A stretch of 64,000 bases of DNA from the NCBI GenBank assembly GCA_028823855.1, contig JAPPFL010000055.1, positions 1 through 64,000 on the forward strand, written 5' to 3'. The notes under the pieces are model-generated. The model worked only from the letters and a program-made list of their open reading frames with translations. It was not told the origin of the DNA and ran no database searches. Origin of the DNA: Albidovulum sp. (GTDB lineage: Bacteria; Pseudomonadota; Alphaproteobacteria; Rhodobacterales; Rhodobacteraceae). A program made the translations under genes and the position numbers. The first letter of the stretch is position 1; the number at the start of each line of letters is the position of its first letter. Below are positions 27,714-37,003 of this stretch, one piece after another.

Positions 27714-28754
27714 ATGCCAATATTTATCGTCATTTCTTACACCGCTATTTTGATTTTGTCTGTCGTGATTTCCGGATATCTCTCCTACGAGGGCCTGTTG
27801 CGGACAGCGGAGGAAATCACTCTGCCGCTGGTGGTTTTTCTAATGACGGTCATCCTAGCGATGGATGCCACGATCAGCTACTTCCGCTCGTCCGAACGAA
27901 GCTACCGGCTGCCTATTGTCATCTGGATGGTGGCCGCATTTTTTTCAATCGCGTCGAATTTCAATTTTCTCTATAGCAACTTCATGCGCGATGACGTCAC
28001 TGAAAACACGGTGACCAGGCAAATCGAAATCTTCCGAAGCGACCTTGTGGAAACACGCGACCAGCTCTCGGAACTGGATGCTGTGCGCTATTCAACCGCT
28101 CTGCGGACGAACCTGGCCTTGGAATTTGATAACCTCTACAACCAAATCAAAGATCCTTTGCGCCCGGGATGCGGAGAAGAGTGCCGCGGCCACATGGGCG
28201 AAATTGAACGGATCTTGGGACAATCGATCACGAACCTAGCGATACCGCCAATCGGATCAATTCCGGATGTAGTTGAAGACTGGTACAGCCGTTACCGTTC
28301 CGCGGCAGAAGAGATTCTGGCCGTATCGCTGCGGGCAACCGATGAACCTGCCATCAAGTTGCTGCTCAAGCGGATCGAGAACGCGCTTCTGGAATACGAT
28401 ACCGCCGCGCGGGTCATGAGCAGCAAAGGCGGCCTGGAGGTATTGGCGGGCATGTCCGGCCTTTCGCTCGATATCGAACGCGAAGCCAACGCGCTGCTGC
28501 CTGAAGGGAAAACGGTTAGTCACCGCGACATTGACCCGACCCTGGGGAGGCTCGGCGAAATCGTCTACGCATTCCAGAATGGTTTCGGTGAAATGCCGAA
28601 TCCGATGGCCACTGCGATTTCAATCGTGCTAGCTTCGGTGATTGATCTTATTCCATTCCTGCTGTCGTTTGCCCTGTTCGGCAAGGGCCGGCTGGAAAGA
28701 CAGATCAAGACGGGTACCAGCCGCGGTTCCGGCAAACGCACGATAATTAGTTAA
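27714..28754 (+). CDS. Multi-pass membrane protein of unknown function
   Basis: 346 residues. Three N-terminal transmembrane segments are evident (about 3-24 VISYTAILILSVVISGYL, 34-52, 66-88), then a large soluble domain of about 200 residues, predicted mainly helical (RQIEIFRSDLVETRDQLSEL, GHMGEIERILGQS), then another membrane segment near 297-322 (AISIVLASVIDLIPFLLSFALF) and a short basic tail. The domain contains a CGEEC pair. I do not recognise a family. Its gene lies about 25 bases before the P-loop gene, which is in turn fused by ATGA overlap to a third gene, so the three products very likely work together at the membrane. Confidence 0.75.
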   Translation: MPIFIVISYTAILILSVVISGYLSYEGLLRTAEEITLPLVVFLMTVILAMDATISYFRSSERSYRLPIVIWMVAAFFSIASNFNFLYSNFMRDDVTENTVTRQIEIFRSDLVETRDQLSELDAVRYSTALRTNLALEFDNLYNQIKDPLRPGCGEECRGHMGEIERILGQSITNLAIPPIGSIPDVVEDWYSRYRSAAEEILAVSLRATDEPAIKLLLKRIENALLEYDTAARVMSSKGGLEVLAGMSGLSLDIEREANALLPEGKTVSHRDIDPTLGRLGEIVYAFQNGFGEMPNPMATAISIVLASVIDLIPFLLSFALFGKGRLERQIKTGTSRGSGKRTIIS

Positions 28755-28779
28755 TGCCTGCCGCATCCTTGCTTTGCGA

Positions 28780-29781
28780 ATGCAGGACTATTCGACTGAC
28801 AATATTGCGGATGCAGCCATGATGTCGAACGACCCCCTACTCGGATCGCCGGAGCGCCTCGTTCCGCCTGACAAACCAAAGCTGACCCCGGAGGACGTCA
28901 AGGAAAAGACGTCCGGCAATTACTTGTTCTCCTTTGGCTTTCCCGGGAGCGGAAAAACCACGTTTCAGTGGATGATGATGAACTACCTCATGAATGAAGG
29001 GCCGTTTCATCCGAAAATCCAGGTTCCCGACCGCGCCAACGGCCCGGACTGGGAAGGCCGGGGAATTATCAATTCCTGGAAGAACCAGTGGATCGAAGGG
29101 CGTTTCCCGGACTCCACGCCGGCAGGGGAGCGAAATGTCCGCGAAGTGATGGTGCACGCTCACACTACTGCCGGAAAGAAGCTTGCGGTTGATTTCAGCT
29201 TTCTGGAAGCCTCGGGCGAACTCATGCATACGGTAATTCCAGGATATCCCGAAGCGGGCAAATCGCCGGAGCTGACACCTCTCCTGCGCGCCTACCTCGA
29301 AAACCCGCGTTTGAAGTTCGTGGTTTTGCTGATGCTGAGCCCGGACATCGAGGAGAACGACCAGCTTTTCCCGAGTTTCGTGTCATACCTTGACCAGAAT
29401 TTCCGAGGGCTGCGCGACCGGATGTCCCTCGGAGTCATTGTCACCAAGCCTAGGGAGTCGCTTCGCCGACTTCGGAAGTTCGGGGCGTCCGATGGCAGCA
29501 AGGACTTCCCCGAGTTCGACGAAAAGACACTTGAGGCCTATGTCAACCGTTTCTGCGGCGAAACCTACCAGATATGGGAATCCTGGCCGTATCCGAAGAA
29601 GACGCTGCTTTCGTCCCTGTACATTGGAGAGATTGAAATGATCGAAGGCGAACAGCGGTTGGTAAAGCCCGATTTCCACCACATCGGGGAGATTTTCTTC
29701 TGGGTGTTTGAACAATTCACCGGGAAGCGTCCCGGCCCGACCCCTTGGCAGCGCTTTACGGGAAGACTCGACTCGAAATGA
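28780..29781 (+). CDS. GTPase-like P-loop protein of unknown function
   Basis: 333 residues from the ATG at 28780 (a TTG two codons upstream is an alternative). A textbook P-loop, GFPGSGKTT, lies at 53-61 after a 45-residue lead. Further downstream, AVDFSFLEASGE has the position and form of a degenerate DxxGE (G3) motif, and LGVIVTKPRE has the form of a degenerate (N/T)KxD (G4) motif, so a GTPase-like fold is more likely than an ABC or AAA protein. No ABC signature is present. Possible relatives are the GTPases in bacterial conflict systems, but I cannot prove that. It ends in an ATGA overlap with the next gene. Confidence 0.75.
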   Translation: MQDYSTDNIADAAMMSNDPLLGSPERLVPPDKPKLTPEDVKEKTSGNYLFSFGFPGSGKTTFQWMMMNYLMNEGPFHPKIQVPDRANGPDWEGRGIINSWKNQWIEGRFPDSTPAGERNVREVMVHAHTTAGKKLAVDFSFLEASGELMHTVIPGYPEAGKSPELTPLLRAYLENPRLKFVVLLMLSPDIEENDQLFPSFVSYLDQNFRGLRDRMSLGVIVTKPRESLRRLRKFGASDGSKDFPEFDEKTLEAYVNRFCGETYQIWESWPYPKKTLLSSLYIGEIEMIEGEQRLVKPDFHHIGEIFFWVFEQFTGKRPGPTPWQRFTGRLDSK

Positions 29782-30740
29782 GTATTCGAAACCAGCAGAT
29801 ACTCGGGCGGGCCGTCTTTGGAACGCTGCATGGGTTGAAGGCATACGGCAACGGCATGTTGGCGGATGCGCATTCCACGCCAGGAGTGTTCGAATTTGGA
29901 CGGAACCGGAATGATCCGCTCCATGAGTGCGAGGAGGGACAACCGGCAGCAGTTTTCTGCCGCCGGATCGAAGCCCCGGCGCATGGTCTCGAGGCCGACC
30001 TCGTGGGTGTGGTTGCGCCTTCCAAAGACGAGCAGGGGCGCCACGGTTTTTTTGGCGCTTGCGTAGCCGCAAGGGCCGACCGGCTTACGAACCAGAATTC
30101 CGGAGGCTGGTTTGGAGACTGGACGTTACTGGAAGACGATATCGACTCCGTCTTCATGAAAGCAAACGAAAGTTTTGGCAGCACGAATGGCGCTCCGTCT
30201 TTGCGGCCTTATCCATTGCTAGCCGCCAGCAATGACCAGAAGATCAAATGGGCTTTAACAACAGACGATGTACGCTTGTTGCACTGGAGCATTGAATGGG
30301 ATGTGAAGATTTACGAGTACATGCAGGCCATGGCATTCAAGGAAGGCACCAAGCACCCAACTATACTGGTATTCGGCGCTGCCGTGGCTGGGTCGAAATC
30401 TCTACGGTCGGACAAATACGATTATTACGTGCAGAACCTGCGCAACAAAAAGAATGAACGATCGCGGCAGAATAGTGTGTCCAGTAGCAACCAGCGCGCG
30501 TCGGCAGAGCAGACACCGGACCGGTTGACAGCTCTAGAGACACGAGTGATTCACTTGGAGGAGAAGGTTTATGAATTGCAGGGGAAAATTCAATCGCCCC
30601 GAGCAGTGCCGCCGCCGCCGCCAGCATTCGGAGCACAGCAGGCTGCGTCCTTGCCGACTGTGAAGGTCGTAATAGCTGTGGTTTGCGGCGCGTTGCTTTT
30701 GTCTTGTGCCATATTGTTGGGTATCATCTTCTGGCGGTGA
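29778..30740 (+). CDS. Tail-anchored protein of unknown function, partner of the P-loop protein
   Basis: 320 residues from the ATG at 29778, which overlaps the P-loop gene's TGA (ATGA). The N-terminal 200 residues are a soluble alpha/beta domain (RAVFGTLHGLKAYGNGML, VGVVAPSKDEQGRHGFFGAC). Residues about 250-275 look like a coiled coil (LTALETRVIHLEEKVYELQG), followed by a proline run (PPPPPAFG) and one C-terminal transmembrane helix (VKVVIAVVCGALLLSCAILL) with only a few residues after it. This is the layout of a tail-anchored cytosolic protein. It would sit at the inner membrane near the multi-pass protein of the same operon. No family recognised with confidence. Confidence 0.75.
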   Translation: MSIRNQQILGRAVFGTLHGLKAYGNGMLADAHSTPGVFEFGRNRNDPLHECEEGQPAAVFCRRIEAPAHGLEADLVGVVAPSKDEQGRHGFFGACVAARADRLTNQNSGGWFGDWTLLEDDIDSVFMKANESFGSTNGAPSLRPYPLLAASNDQKIKWALTTDDVRLLHWSIEWDVKIYEYMQAMAFKEGTKHPTILVFGAAVAGSKSLRSDKYDYYVQNLRNKKNERSRQNSVSSSNQRASAEQTPDRLTALETRVIHLEEKVYELQGKIQSPRAVPPPPPAFGAQQAASLPTVKVVIAVVCGALLLSCAILLGIIFWR

Positions 30741-31390
30741 AGGGGTCGTTTGCGGAAGGGGGGCGGAATCCTGCGCTAAGCGATTTTTGCGTTCCCTGGT
30801 GCGCTGATGGGTAACTGCATCTGTATTTCATGCCGATTAGGGCGGAGTTGCGCGTTTTCGGTGTCGGTCGCATGGTCAGAGTATTGACCATGTAATCGAA
30901 CGAGATGCTGAGATTGCGTGCGTTTTGCCAGGCGCGGGTTTTTGCCAGCGAATGTAAAGAAAATCCCACAGGATGTGCCTATGACTGCATGCCGTCATCA
31001 TGCACGGTCCTGAGCTTGCGGATGCGAACTGGCGGGAAATGCCGGTAAAGAGCCGTGCGCCTCGATCGCGTCGGCCGGAGGCGGCGGGATCGGAACCGAA
31101 TTTAGATGCGAGCGCGACTCGCTGGCCGGTTCGGCTGGCGGCCGCGCGACTTCCGCCCGCGCTTCCGCAATCTTTTGCCACGCCGTTTTTTTCGGCATGG
31201 CTAGCTCCTTTCCATCCGGATTCGCTTGCCGGCGTGTCGCGCCGAATCCGCGCCCGGCCGGTCTTCTCGCTGATGGCGACCGGCTTCATGTACCTTTGTT
31301 CGGATAGACCTATTCATGCGATAACGGCAGTACCGGAATCCCAGTTGCCGTCACTAGGTTTTCGGGTTTACGCTTCGGTCAAAGCAGAGG
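30741..31390. other. Gap with one weak small ORF
   Basis: About 650 bases after the three-gene unit. It holds only the weak minus-strand ORF at 30998-31198. No terminator with a T-run was found directly after 30740. Confidence 0.4.
30998..31198 (-). CDS. Possible small protein, 66 residues
   Basis: The ATG at 31198 has an excellent Shine-Dalgarno (GGAAAGGAG, 6 bases upstream). The product begins MPKKTAWQKIAEARAEVARP and ends in a proline/serine-rich tail. A second minus-strand frame overlaps it, so the call depends mainly on the ribosome-binding site. No family recognised. Confidence 0.35.
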   Translation of the reverse strand: MPKKTAWQKIAEARAEVARPPAEPASESRSHLNSVPIPPPPADAIEAHGSLPAFPASSHPQAQDRA

Positions 31391-31799
31391 AAAACAATGC
31401 AAGCTAGAATATTATTCCTTTCCGACAAAAGGAATTTTGAAGCAGTTTTTGGAAAAACTCGAATTTCTACATCAGATTATCTGAGGAAAAACACCCGCAT
31501 GTCTTCAGCCAAAAAAACTAATTCGCAGATATGGAGAAATTTGCCAATGGAGAAAATAACGGTGAGTATAGAACCCTTGAAATTAACAAAATAGCGTGGC
31601 GCGAATTACTATTTGGCACTCTCTTTGCTGTCGCCTCTTCATTGCTTAGAACCAGTCGACTCATTGATTCAACTGCCCGAGAGAGTACGGCGCTTGCAGT
31701 CTTCCCGGTTGCGCTTCGTGTACGCGCACCCTTTTGGAAAGCGGGGGCGATAGTGTTGATGCCTTGGAGAAATTAACTCTTATTTTTGCGAGATATCAT

Positions 31800-32313
31800 C
31801 ATTCCATAAATTCGCATTTCGGGAAAAGAGGATGCCAAACTGTTTACAAAAAAAAGAACTCGAAGAAACATTGATCCATTTCACTCATGCGCGCAGATTG
31901 TGGAAAGCGGAAAAGAAAAACTCTCCAGTTTTTCACAATGCGAGATTTACCAGCGAATACCTAACGCATTTGGAAAATTTGGCATCGGAAATATCGAAGA
32001 ACTCTATGGCAAGCTCTGCGAACTTTCGCACTCTGCAGCGGCTTCTGTCCGATGCGCTTTCTCGTCTAAAGATGATGGGAAGACCATTTTCGTAAGTAAA
32101 TGCAATGATCTGGTACAACTGAATCGCATTTTAAACGCGTATCAGTCATCACTAGATCAACTGATGGAGGTCGCATTCAATCCTGTCGTTATTGCTCCGC
32201 GCGTATTGCATAAATTTGGTTTAATTTCTCATATAAAAGGACTTCGCACGGTGAATTCCAGTAACCTCCGTCTTCGGTCAAAGATTGAAAAAGAAATTAG
32301 AATTGCCCGCTGA
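31800..32313 (+). pseudogene. Fragment of an unrecognised gene in an AT-rich patch
   Basis: The frame from about 31815 to the TGA at 32311-32313 reads like real protein (GIGNIEELYGKLCELSHSA, DLVQLNRILNAYQSSLDQLM, IAPRVLHKFGLISHIKG). Upstream, protein-like segments occur in the same frame (31531-31776) and in a neighbouring one (31740-31870, ALEKLTLIFARYHHSI), separated by stops, so this is probably the 3' part of a larger broken gene. Base composition is visibly richer in A and T than its neighbours, consistent with recent transfer. I cannot name the family. Confidence 0.4.
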
Positions 32314-32808
32314 AAACCGGATCTGACCGTGGGAATCGAAGGTCCAATTCGAAAGTTGGAACCCGGCAGCAGGCCCTGTAACCAGCAGTGATGGGCGGCA
32401 GCCGCGGAAGCGCGAGGCTGGCGGGAATTGCCGGTTCCTGCGAGCGGTGCCGACCGCCGCTCCCAAAACGTATCGGACATTTTCTCTTCCAAACGATTCT
32501 ATTAAAACTAACTGGCTAACGAGAACTCGGAGCATTGGGACGAAAGATCGGACCGAACTTGCCTTGAGGTTTCCTTTAAACGCAAGGTATCCGCCAGGCG
32601 GGCGAACGAGCTGTTCGCAGCCGCGAAGGATTTTAGAAGAACTGCTCTCGAAGCTTGGATCAAATCCTAGTGTGCCTTCGTACCAGTATAGGCATGATGC
32701 AAAATCAACGATAGGTTCAAGCCCATGGCATTTTGCCAATTGGTTTTCATTTGCCGACCAATCGAGTTCCTTTATCAACCGTTCGTCGAGTAGGCGAGCG
32801 TATTCCAA
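32278..32808 (-). other. Ambiguous pair of opposed ORFs
   Basis: Both strands are open here: minus 32278-32808 (TTG start; LDERLIKELDWSANENQLAK) and plus 32447-32860. Neither has a good ribosome-binding site or a motif I recognise. The minus frame is open further upstream and reads slightly more protein-like, but I would not call either as a gene without homology evidence. Confidence 0.25.
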
Positions 32809-32895
32809 AGCGAAGGAAATACTTAAATATACGGCGAAGTTGCCGCCGGAGAAGGGTTGAATTATTGAACGGTGATCATGTCCGCGATGGATTGA

Positions 32896-33270
32896 ATGAG
32901 CACGCTATACGTTTGCATTACTTGCCGAATGCCGCATTTCCGCGAAGACAAGTTTAGAACGCCGTGCGGCGAGTCGATGCTTGAAATTGTCGACGGCTTC
33001 GCCGAAGACTTCCCGAATGTCGCAGTGAAAGGCCAGTCTTGCTTGATGGGATGCGAACACGGCTGCAACGTCGCGGTCGCCGCGAAGGGCAAAATGAACT
33101 ATGTACTAGGCAGGTTTGAGCCAAACGAAAAAAACGCCCGCGCAATCTTGGAATACGCGTCGAAACACGCGGATTCGAAATCCGGGATCGTTCCGTTTCG
33201 GGAATGGCCGAAAAGGGTGAAAGGCCACTTTATTGCTCGCATTCCCTCCATCTACGCCGACGACCAATAG
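32896..33270 (+). CDS. DUF1636 family predicted metal-binding protein
   Basis: 124 residues. The small thioredoxin-fold/ferredoxin-like DUF1636 family is recognisable from YVCITC near the N-terminus, QSCLMGCEHGCNVAVAA and KMNYVLGRFEP. The Cys set (CxxC early, CxxxCxxxC later) suits an iron-sulfur cluster or another metal. The start is ATG at 32896. The gene precedes the tungstate transporter genes by about 260 bases on the same strand, suggesting a role in metal or cofactor supply for the formate dehydrogenase; this is inference from context. Confidence 0.85.
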   Translation: MSTLYVCITCRMPHFREDKFRTPCGESMLEIVDGFAEDFPNVAVKGQSCLMGCEHGCNVAVAAKGKMNYVLGRFEPNEKNARAILEYASKHADSKSGIVPFREWPKRVKGHFIARIPSIYADDQ

Positions 33271-33528
33271 GCACTGGAACACGTGTGATTGCGGCGCAGC
33301 GTAAAACTTGCCGAATTTTCACTTGTCGGTCTATACACGAGGCCAGCCATGCGCCGTTCGCAATTTCCTATCTATCTTTTGAATCTTTCACTATACGGGC
33401 CAATGCGGAAACTTCGCGACAGCGTCGAATGTCAAACTCGACGCTTTCAGAAGCGGACGGTGAAAATTTGCGATCTCGGAAGTCGCGAAAGCGCGCCCTC
33501 AATTCGAAATTCCGTCAAATAGACCGCC

Positions 33529-34233
33529 ATGAATGAACTTCTGAGCGGATTTATCGAGGCCGGCCGACTAATCGTGTCGCTGGATGCCGACCTCGCGGAA
33601 ATTACGCTTCGTTCCCTGCATGTTACTTTGACGGCGGTTTTTTTCGCGTCCGCGATCGGACTGCCGGTCGGCGGTTTACTGGCGGTTACGCGATTTAGGT
33701 GGAGGCGTCATGTCATTGCCGTGGTAAATGCCTTGATGGGGCTTCCTCCCGTTGTCGTTGGCCTAGTGGTCTACATACTTTTCAGCCGGGCCGGGCCGTT
33801 CGGCGTGCTGGGACTATTGTTTACGCCGACGGCGATGATCATAGCGCAAATCATAATAGTCACTCCGCTCGTGGTTTCCATTTCCCACCAAGCGATCCGC
33901 GAGCTTTGGGCGGAATATCACGATCTGCTAATCTCCATGAATGCGAGCAAGAGGCAGCGAATTGCTACATTGATTTATGACGGGAGGAGGGCGTTGCTAA
34001 CCGCTTCGCTGGCGGGATTCGGCCGCGCAATTGGCGAAGTCGGCGCAATCATGATCGTAGGCGGCAATATCGACCATGCGACGCGCGTGCTTACGACCGC
34101 GATCGCGCTCGAAACAAGCAAAGGCAACTTCCCGCTGGCTCTTGGACTAGGATTCGTTCTTATCGGACTCGCCGTCGGCGTGAATTTCGCGATTCACAAC
34201 ATTCTGCGAACAGAGAGGGCGAGTCTGTGGTAG
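33529..34233 (+). CDS. tupB: Tungstate ABC transporter permease
   Basis: 234 residues with five to six transmembrane helices. The permease EAA-like loop is EYHDLLISMNASKRQRIATL, preceding GRAIGEVGAIMIVGGNIDHATRVLTTAI, a sequence typical of TupB/WtpB. The next two genes encode the matching ATPase and a TupA-type binding protein, which fixes tungstate as the likely ligand. The stop TAG overlaps the GTG start of tupC by 7 bases. Confidence 0.93.
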   Translation: MNELLSGFIEAGRLIVSLDADLAEITLRSLHVTLTAVFFASAIGLPVGGLLAVTRFRWRRHVIAVVNALMGLPPVVVGLVVYILFSRAGPFGVLGLLFTPTAMIIAQIIIVTPLVVSISHQAIRELWAEYHDLLISMNASKRQRIATLIYDGRRALLTASLAGFGRAIGEVGAIMIVGGNIDHATRVLTTAIALETSKGNFPLALGLGFVLIGLAVGVNFAIHNILRTERASLW

Positions 34234-34943
34234 AATCGATTTTCCCTCTCGCTCTGCGAAACGCCTCCGTTAAACGCAAGGGCAAGGTGCTCGTCGGCCC
34301 GATCGACCTGGAACTCGGCTCGAACGCTGCGACCGCCATTATTGGCCCGAACGGAGCCGGCAAGACATCGCTGCTGCGTTTGATGCACGGCTTGGAAAGA
34401 TGCGACAGCGGTAGCGTGCAGTGGGCGATTCCGGATGAAGAGGCCCGGAAGCGGCAATCATTCGTATTTCAAACGCCTATCATCATGCGCAGAACCGTAC
34501 TTGAATGCATCGCTTATCCACTTGCAATTCGCGGAGCCGGGAAAGGCGCGTCGCGCAATCTGGCCGCGGAGTGGGGCGAGCGAGTCGGCTTGAAAGACGT
34601 CTTGCGCGATCAAGCGGCCGTTCTTTCCGGTGGCGAGAAACAGAAGCTCGCTCTCGCCAGGGCGCTGGTAACCGCGCCCGAAGTGCTTTTTCTCGACGAG
34701 CCGTGCGCAAACCTCGACGGAAGGGCGACACGGGAGATCGAGGGGATTCTGTCGGACGCGGTCTCGGCCGGTACTCGCATCGTGATGGCTACGCACGACA
34801 TGGGGCAGGCGCGCAGAATTTCGAACGAAGTATTGTTTCTATACAAGGGACGCCTGCACGAAATCGAAAGGACGGAATTGTTTTTTCCGTCGCCGCGAAC
34901 ATCCGAAGCCGCGGCGTTTTTGCGGGGAGATATACTTGAATGA
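34227..34943 (+). CDS. tupC: Tungstate ABC transporter ATP-binding protein
   Basis: 238 residues, GTG start inside the end of tupB. ABC motifs: Walker A GPNGAGKTS, Q-loop VFQTPIIMRRT, signature LSGGEKQKLALARAL, Walker B VLFLDEPCANLD, H-loop ATHDMGQARRI. Length and the absence of a C-terminal molybdate-binding domain match TupC rather than ModC. Overlaps of 7 and 4 bases with the neighbours imply translational coupling of the transporter. Confidence 0.93.
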   Translation: MVESIFPLALRNASVKRKGKVLVGPIDLELGSNAATAIIGPNGAGKTSLLRLMHGLERCDSGSVQWAIPDEEARKRQSFVFQTPIIMRRTVLECIAYPLAIRGAGKGASRNLAAEWGERVGLKDVLRDQAAVLSGGEKQKLALARALVTAPEVLFLDEPCANLDGRATREIEGILSDAVSAGTRIVMATHDMGQARRISNEVLFLYKGRLHEIERTELFFPSPRTSEAAAFLRGDILE

Positions 34944-35746
34944 ATCTACGTTTGGCTGTTTGCCTGTTCTTTGCTTCGATCGCATGCGAGAACGCATGGG
35001 GCGACACCCTTCGTTTGGCGGTAACGACATCTTTCCACAACTCGGGCTTAAGCGACATTTTGCTGCCGATTATTGGGGAGGATCTCGATATCGAAGTCCA
35101 TTTGCTTGTCGTCGGAACCGGCCAAGCGCTGCGATTGGGACGCGCCGGCGACGTGGACGCGCTACTTGTGCATTCGAAATCCGCTGAGGAAAAATTCGTA
35201 GAGAACGGGTACGCGACGCATCGCCGAGAAATCATGTACAATGATTTCGTGCTGATCGGGAGGGCGGCTGATCCGGCGAAAGTCGCCGAGGCCGAAACGG
35301 CCGTAGATGCTTTTTCTTCGATCGCTTCCGCGGAGGCTACTTTCGTTAGCCGGGGCGATGATTCCGGCACTCACAATGCCGAATTGTCGCTTTGGAGAGA
35401 TGCGCGACTGAACCCGAATGGATTCGGCGAATGGTATCGCGCGGTGGGGGCCGGCATGGGAGCTGCTCTCAACACCGCTTCCGGTATGGATGCCTATATC
35501 CTGGCGGACCGCGCCAGCTGGTTGAATTTCGGAAACAAGGGCGATCTCGTGATATTGTTCGAGGGCGATTCCGCGTTGTTCAACCAGTATTCGTTCCTGC
35601 CGATCGATCCGGTAAGGCATCCCCATGTCAAGGGCGTCCTAGCGAACCGATTGGAGGAATGGCTTGCCGGTCCTCGCGCCGGTAAAATCATCGACGGATA
35701 CCGACTTGGCGGAGAATCGCTATTTACGCACAACGCTCGGAATTGA
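34940..35746 (+). CDS. tupA: Tungstate-binding periplasmic protein
   Basis: 268 residues, with a signal peptide (RLAVCLFFASIACENAWG). The mature N-terminus LRLAVTTSFHNSGLSDILLP corresponds to the TTxSxxxSGL oxyanion-binding start of TupA proteins, and SRGDDSGTHNAE is the second characteristic oxyanion-binding segment. TupA binds tungstate with very high affinity and discriminates against molybdate. The start overlaps tupC (ATGA). The tup operon lies upstream of formate dehydrogenase maturation genes, so the enzyme probably carries tungsten, at least preferentially. Confidence 0.94.
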   Translation: MNLRLAVCLFFASIACENAWGDTLRLAVTTSFHNSGLSDILLPIIGEDLDIEVHLLVVGTGQALRLGRAGDVDALLVHSKSAEEKFVENGYATHRREIMYNDFVLIGRAADPAKVAEAETAVDAFSSIASAEATFVSRGDDSGTHNAELSLWRDARLNPNGFGEWYRAVGAGMGAALNTASGMDAYILADRASWLNFGNKGDLVILFEGDSALFNQYSFLPIDPVRHPHVKGVLANRLEEWLAGPRAGKIIDGYRLGGESLFTHNARN

Positions 35747-35774
35747 TTTTCAAATGCGATCGATTCGCGAGAAT

Positions 35775-36266
35775 TCAGCCGGAGTGCGGGTCTTCCATTT
35801 GACCGTGGATGGCGAACTGCTCAAGCCCCGCGCTTTGGGATTCGATTGCCCTGAAACTTTCCCTTATCCCGCCAGTTTCCAGTTCGCGAATGACAGTCAA
35901 TAGAGTGTTCGGAGCATGGTCGCCGCAGATTTCGGCCATATGGTTCAATTCGTCCTTTGCCACGGGAAGGGCCGCTTCTACGTCCGGTGCTCCGTAGACC
36001 TCTACGAAGTGCCGAGCCAGCGATTCGATCAGCTCTTGGAATTCGTTCCGTTCAATCCGCGTGACTGCGACAAAGGTTACCCGCCCGAAGGTCTCGATGC
36101 CCAGCCAGCCGTTCGAAAATGCCTGCCTCGATTTGCCGACCAAGTCGCTTTCCGTCCAGTTGGAAAACTCGAATCCTCCGGATATGCACCATTCGCCGGT
36201 CCGGGCCGGACTATAGTAGACATTTATGTCGCTTTCGTCGAAGTGGATCGCCCTTGCGAGCTTCAA
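35775..36266 (-). CDS. DUF6505 family protein
   Basis: 163 residues from a TTG at 36266, chosen because GGGAGGA stands 8 bases upstream and because TTG overlaps the preceding stop (TTGA), giving the same coupling seen between the other genes of this run. The sequence begins KLARAIHFDESDINVYYSPA. DUF6505 proteins co-occur with formate dehydrogenase accessory genes in alphaproteobacteria; no biochemical function is established. It is the last gene of the four-gene minus-strand run and converges on tupA. Confidence 0.8.
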   Translation of the reverse strand: MKLARAIHFDESDINVYYSPARTGEWCISGGFEFSNWTESDLVGKSRQAFSNGWLGIETFGRVTFVAVTRIERNEFQELIESLARHFVEVYGAPDVEAALPVAKDELNHMAEICGDHAPNTLLTVIRELETGGIRESFRAIESQSAGLEQFAIHGQMEDPHSG

Positions 36267-37003
36267 TTTAACGTTCCTCCCTTGAGCGCTCCGCAAAGCT
36301 TGAGAAGCCTCGTGCGCGCGCCGGTTCGCAAGATCATGTTGAATTGCTCGTCAACTCCGAGAAATTTGCCTTCAAGATGCTCGCCGTGCCATTCCATGGC
36401 AATGTCCTCGCCCAGGCCGCGAGCGAGACCGCGCCATTCGGCGTGCACGGCTTCGAGGCCGCCCTCGGACCAGCGGTTGATCCAAACGAGCGAATGACGC
36501 GACCAGCTTTCCAAAAGGCCGACCGGCGATATTTCCGCGCAACCTTCCTCGAAAAGGCAGGTCCGCCGCGGGTCTTCTCCCGGGGCCGCGGAAGCCGGTA
36601 GCATGAGAGGTATTAGCAGTCCGACTACCAGCCAGTCCGGCACCGCCTTCTCGTCGTTCGTCGAAGCCGCGATTTTCAATTCGCCGCAGGCGGCTCCGTT
36701 AACGTAAATTCCGCCCGACCAGTCAAGATGCACGGAAACTTCCGGCGGAGCCAGTGCTCCGAGCGCGTTTTGAAAGCCGATTCCGCAAACCGGAAGCATG
36801 GCAACGGCATCGGCGAGTTCGACTTCCGGGGCGAACACGATAGCGGCGGAGAGCCGATCCGCCGCAATGTTGTAGGCAATCAGCCCGGCATCGCATCCAA
36901 GCGCCGCCTGCGAGCAAGCTTTTTCGAAGGGATCGATAGATCCTGCGACTTCCAGCCCCTCGAAAAGGGGCGGAAACGATGCGGAAGATATAGCGTCGCT
37001 CAC
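36263..37003 (-). CDS. Biotin/lipoate-protein-ligase-like protein (with DUF4444-type C-terminus)
   Basis: 246 residues. The N-terminal part has the fold signature of the biotin/lipoate A/B protein ligase family (LSAAIVFAPEVELADAVAM, VHLDWSGGIYVNGAACGELKI, with the W..GIYVNG..C.EL pattern). The C-terminal 60 residues (GEDIAMEWHGEHLEGKFLGVDE) correspond to the DUF4444 extension. In these formate dehydrogenase clusters its role is unknown; ligase activity on a biotin or lipoyl acceptor has not been shown. It overlaps mrp by 4 bases and the next gene by 4. Confidence 0.8.
   Translation of the reverse strand: MSDAISSASFPPLFEGLEVAGSIDPFEKACSQAALGCDAGLIAYNIAADRLSAAIVFAPEVELADAVAMLPVCGIGFQNALGALAPPEVSVHLDWSGGIYVNGAACGELKIAASTNDEKAVPDWLVVGLLIPLMLPASAAPGEDPRRTCLFEEGCAEISPVGLLESWSRHSLVWINRWSEGGLEAVHAEWRGLARGLGEDIAMEWHGEHLEGKFLGVDEQFNMILRTGARTRLLKLCGALKGGTLN

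Noticed and set aside
32447-32860. Plus-strand ORF opposed to the minus-strand ORF at 32278-32808
   Set aside because: Neither strand has a ribosome-binding site or known motif; I recorded the ambiguity rather than calling a gene.
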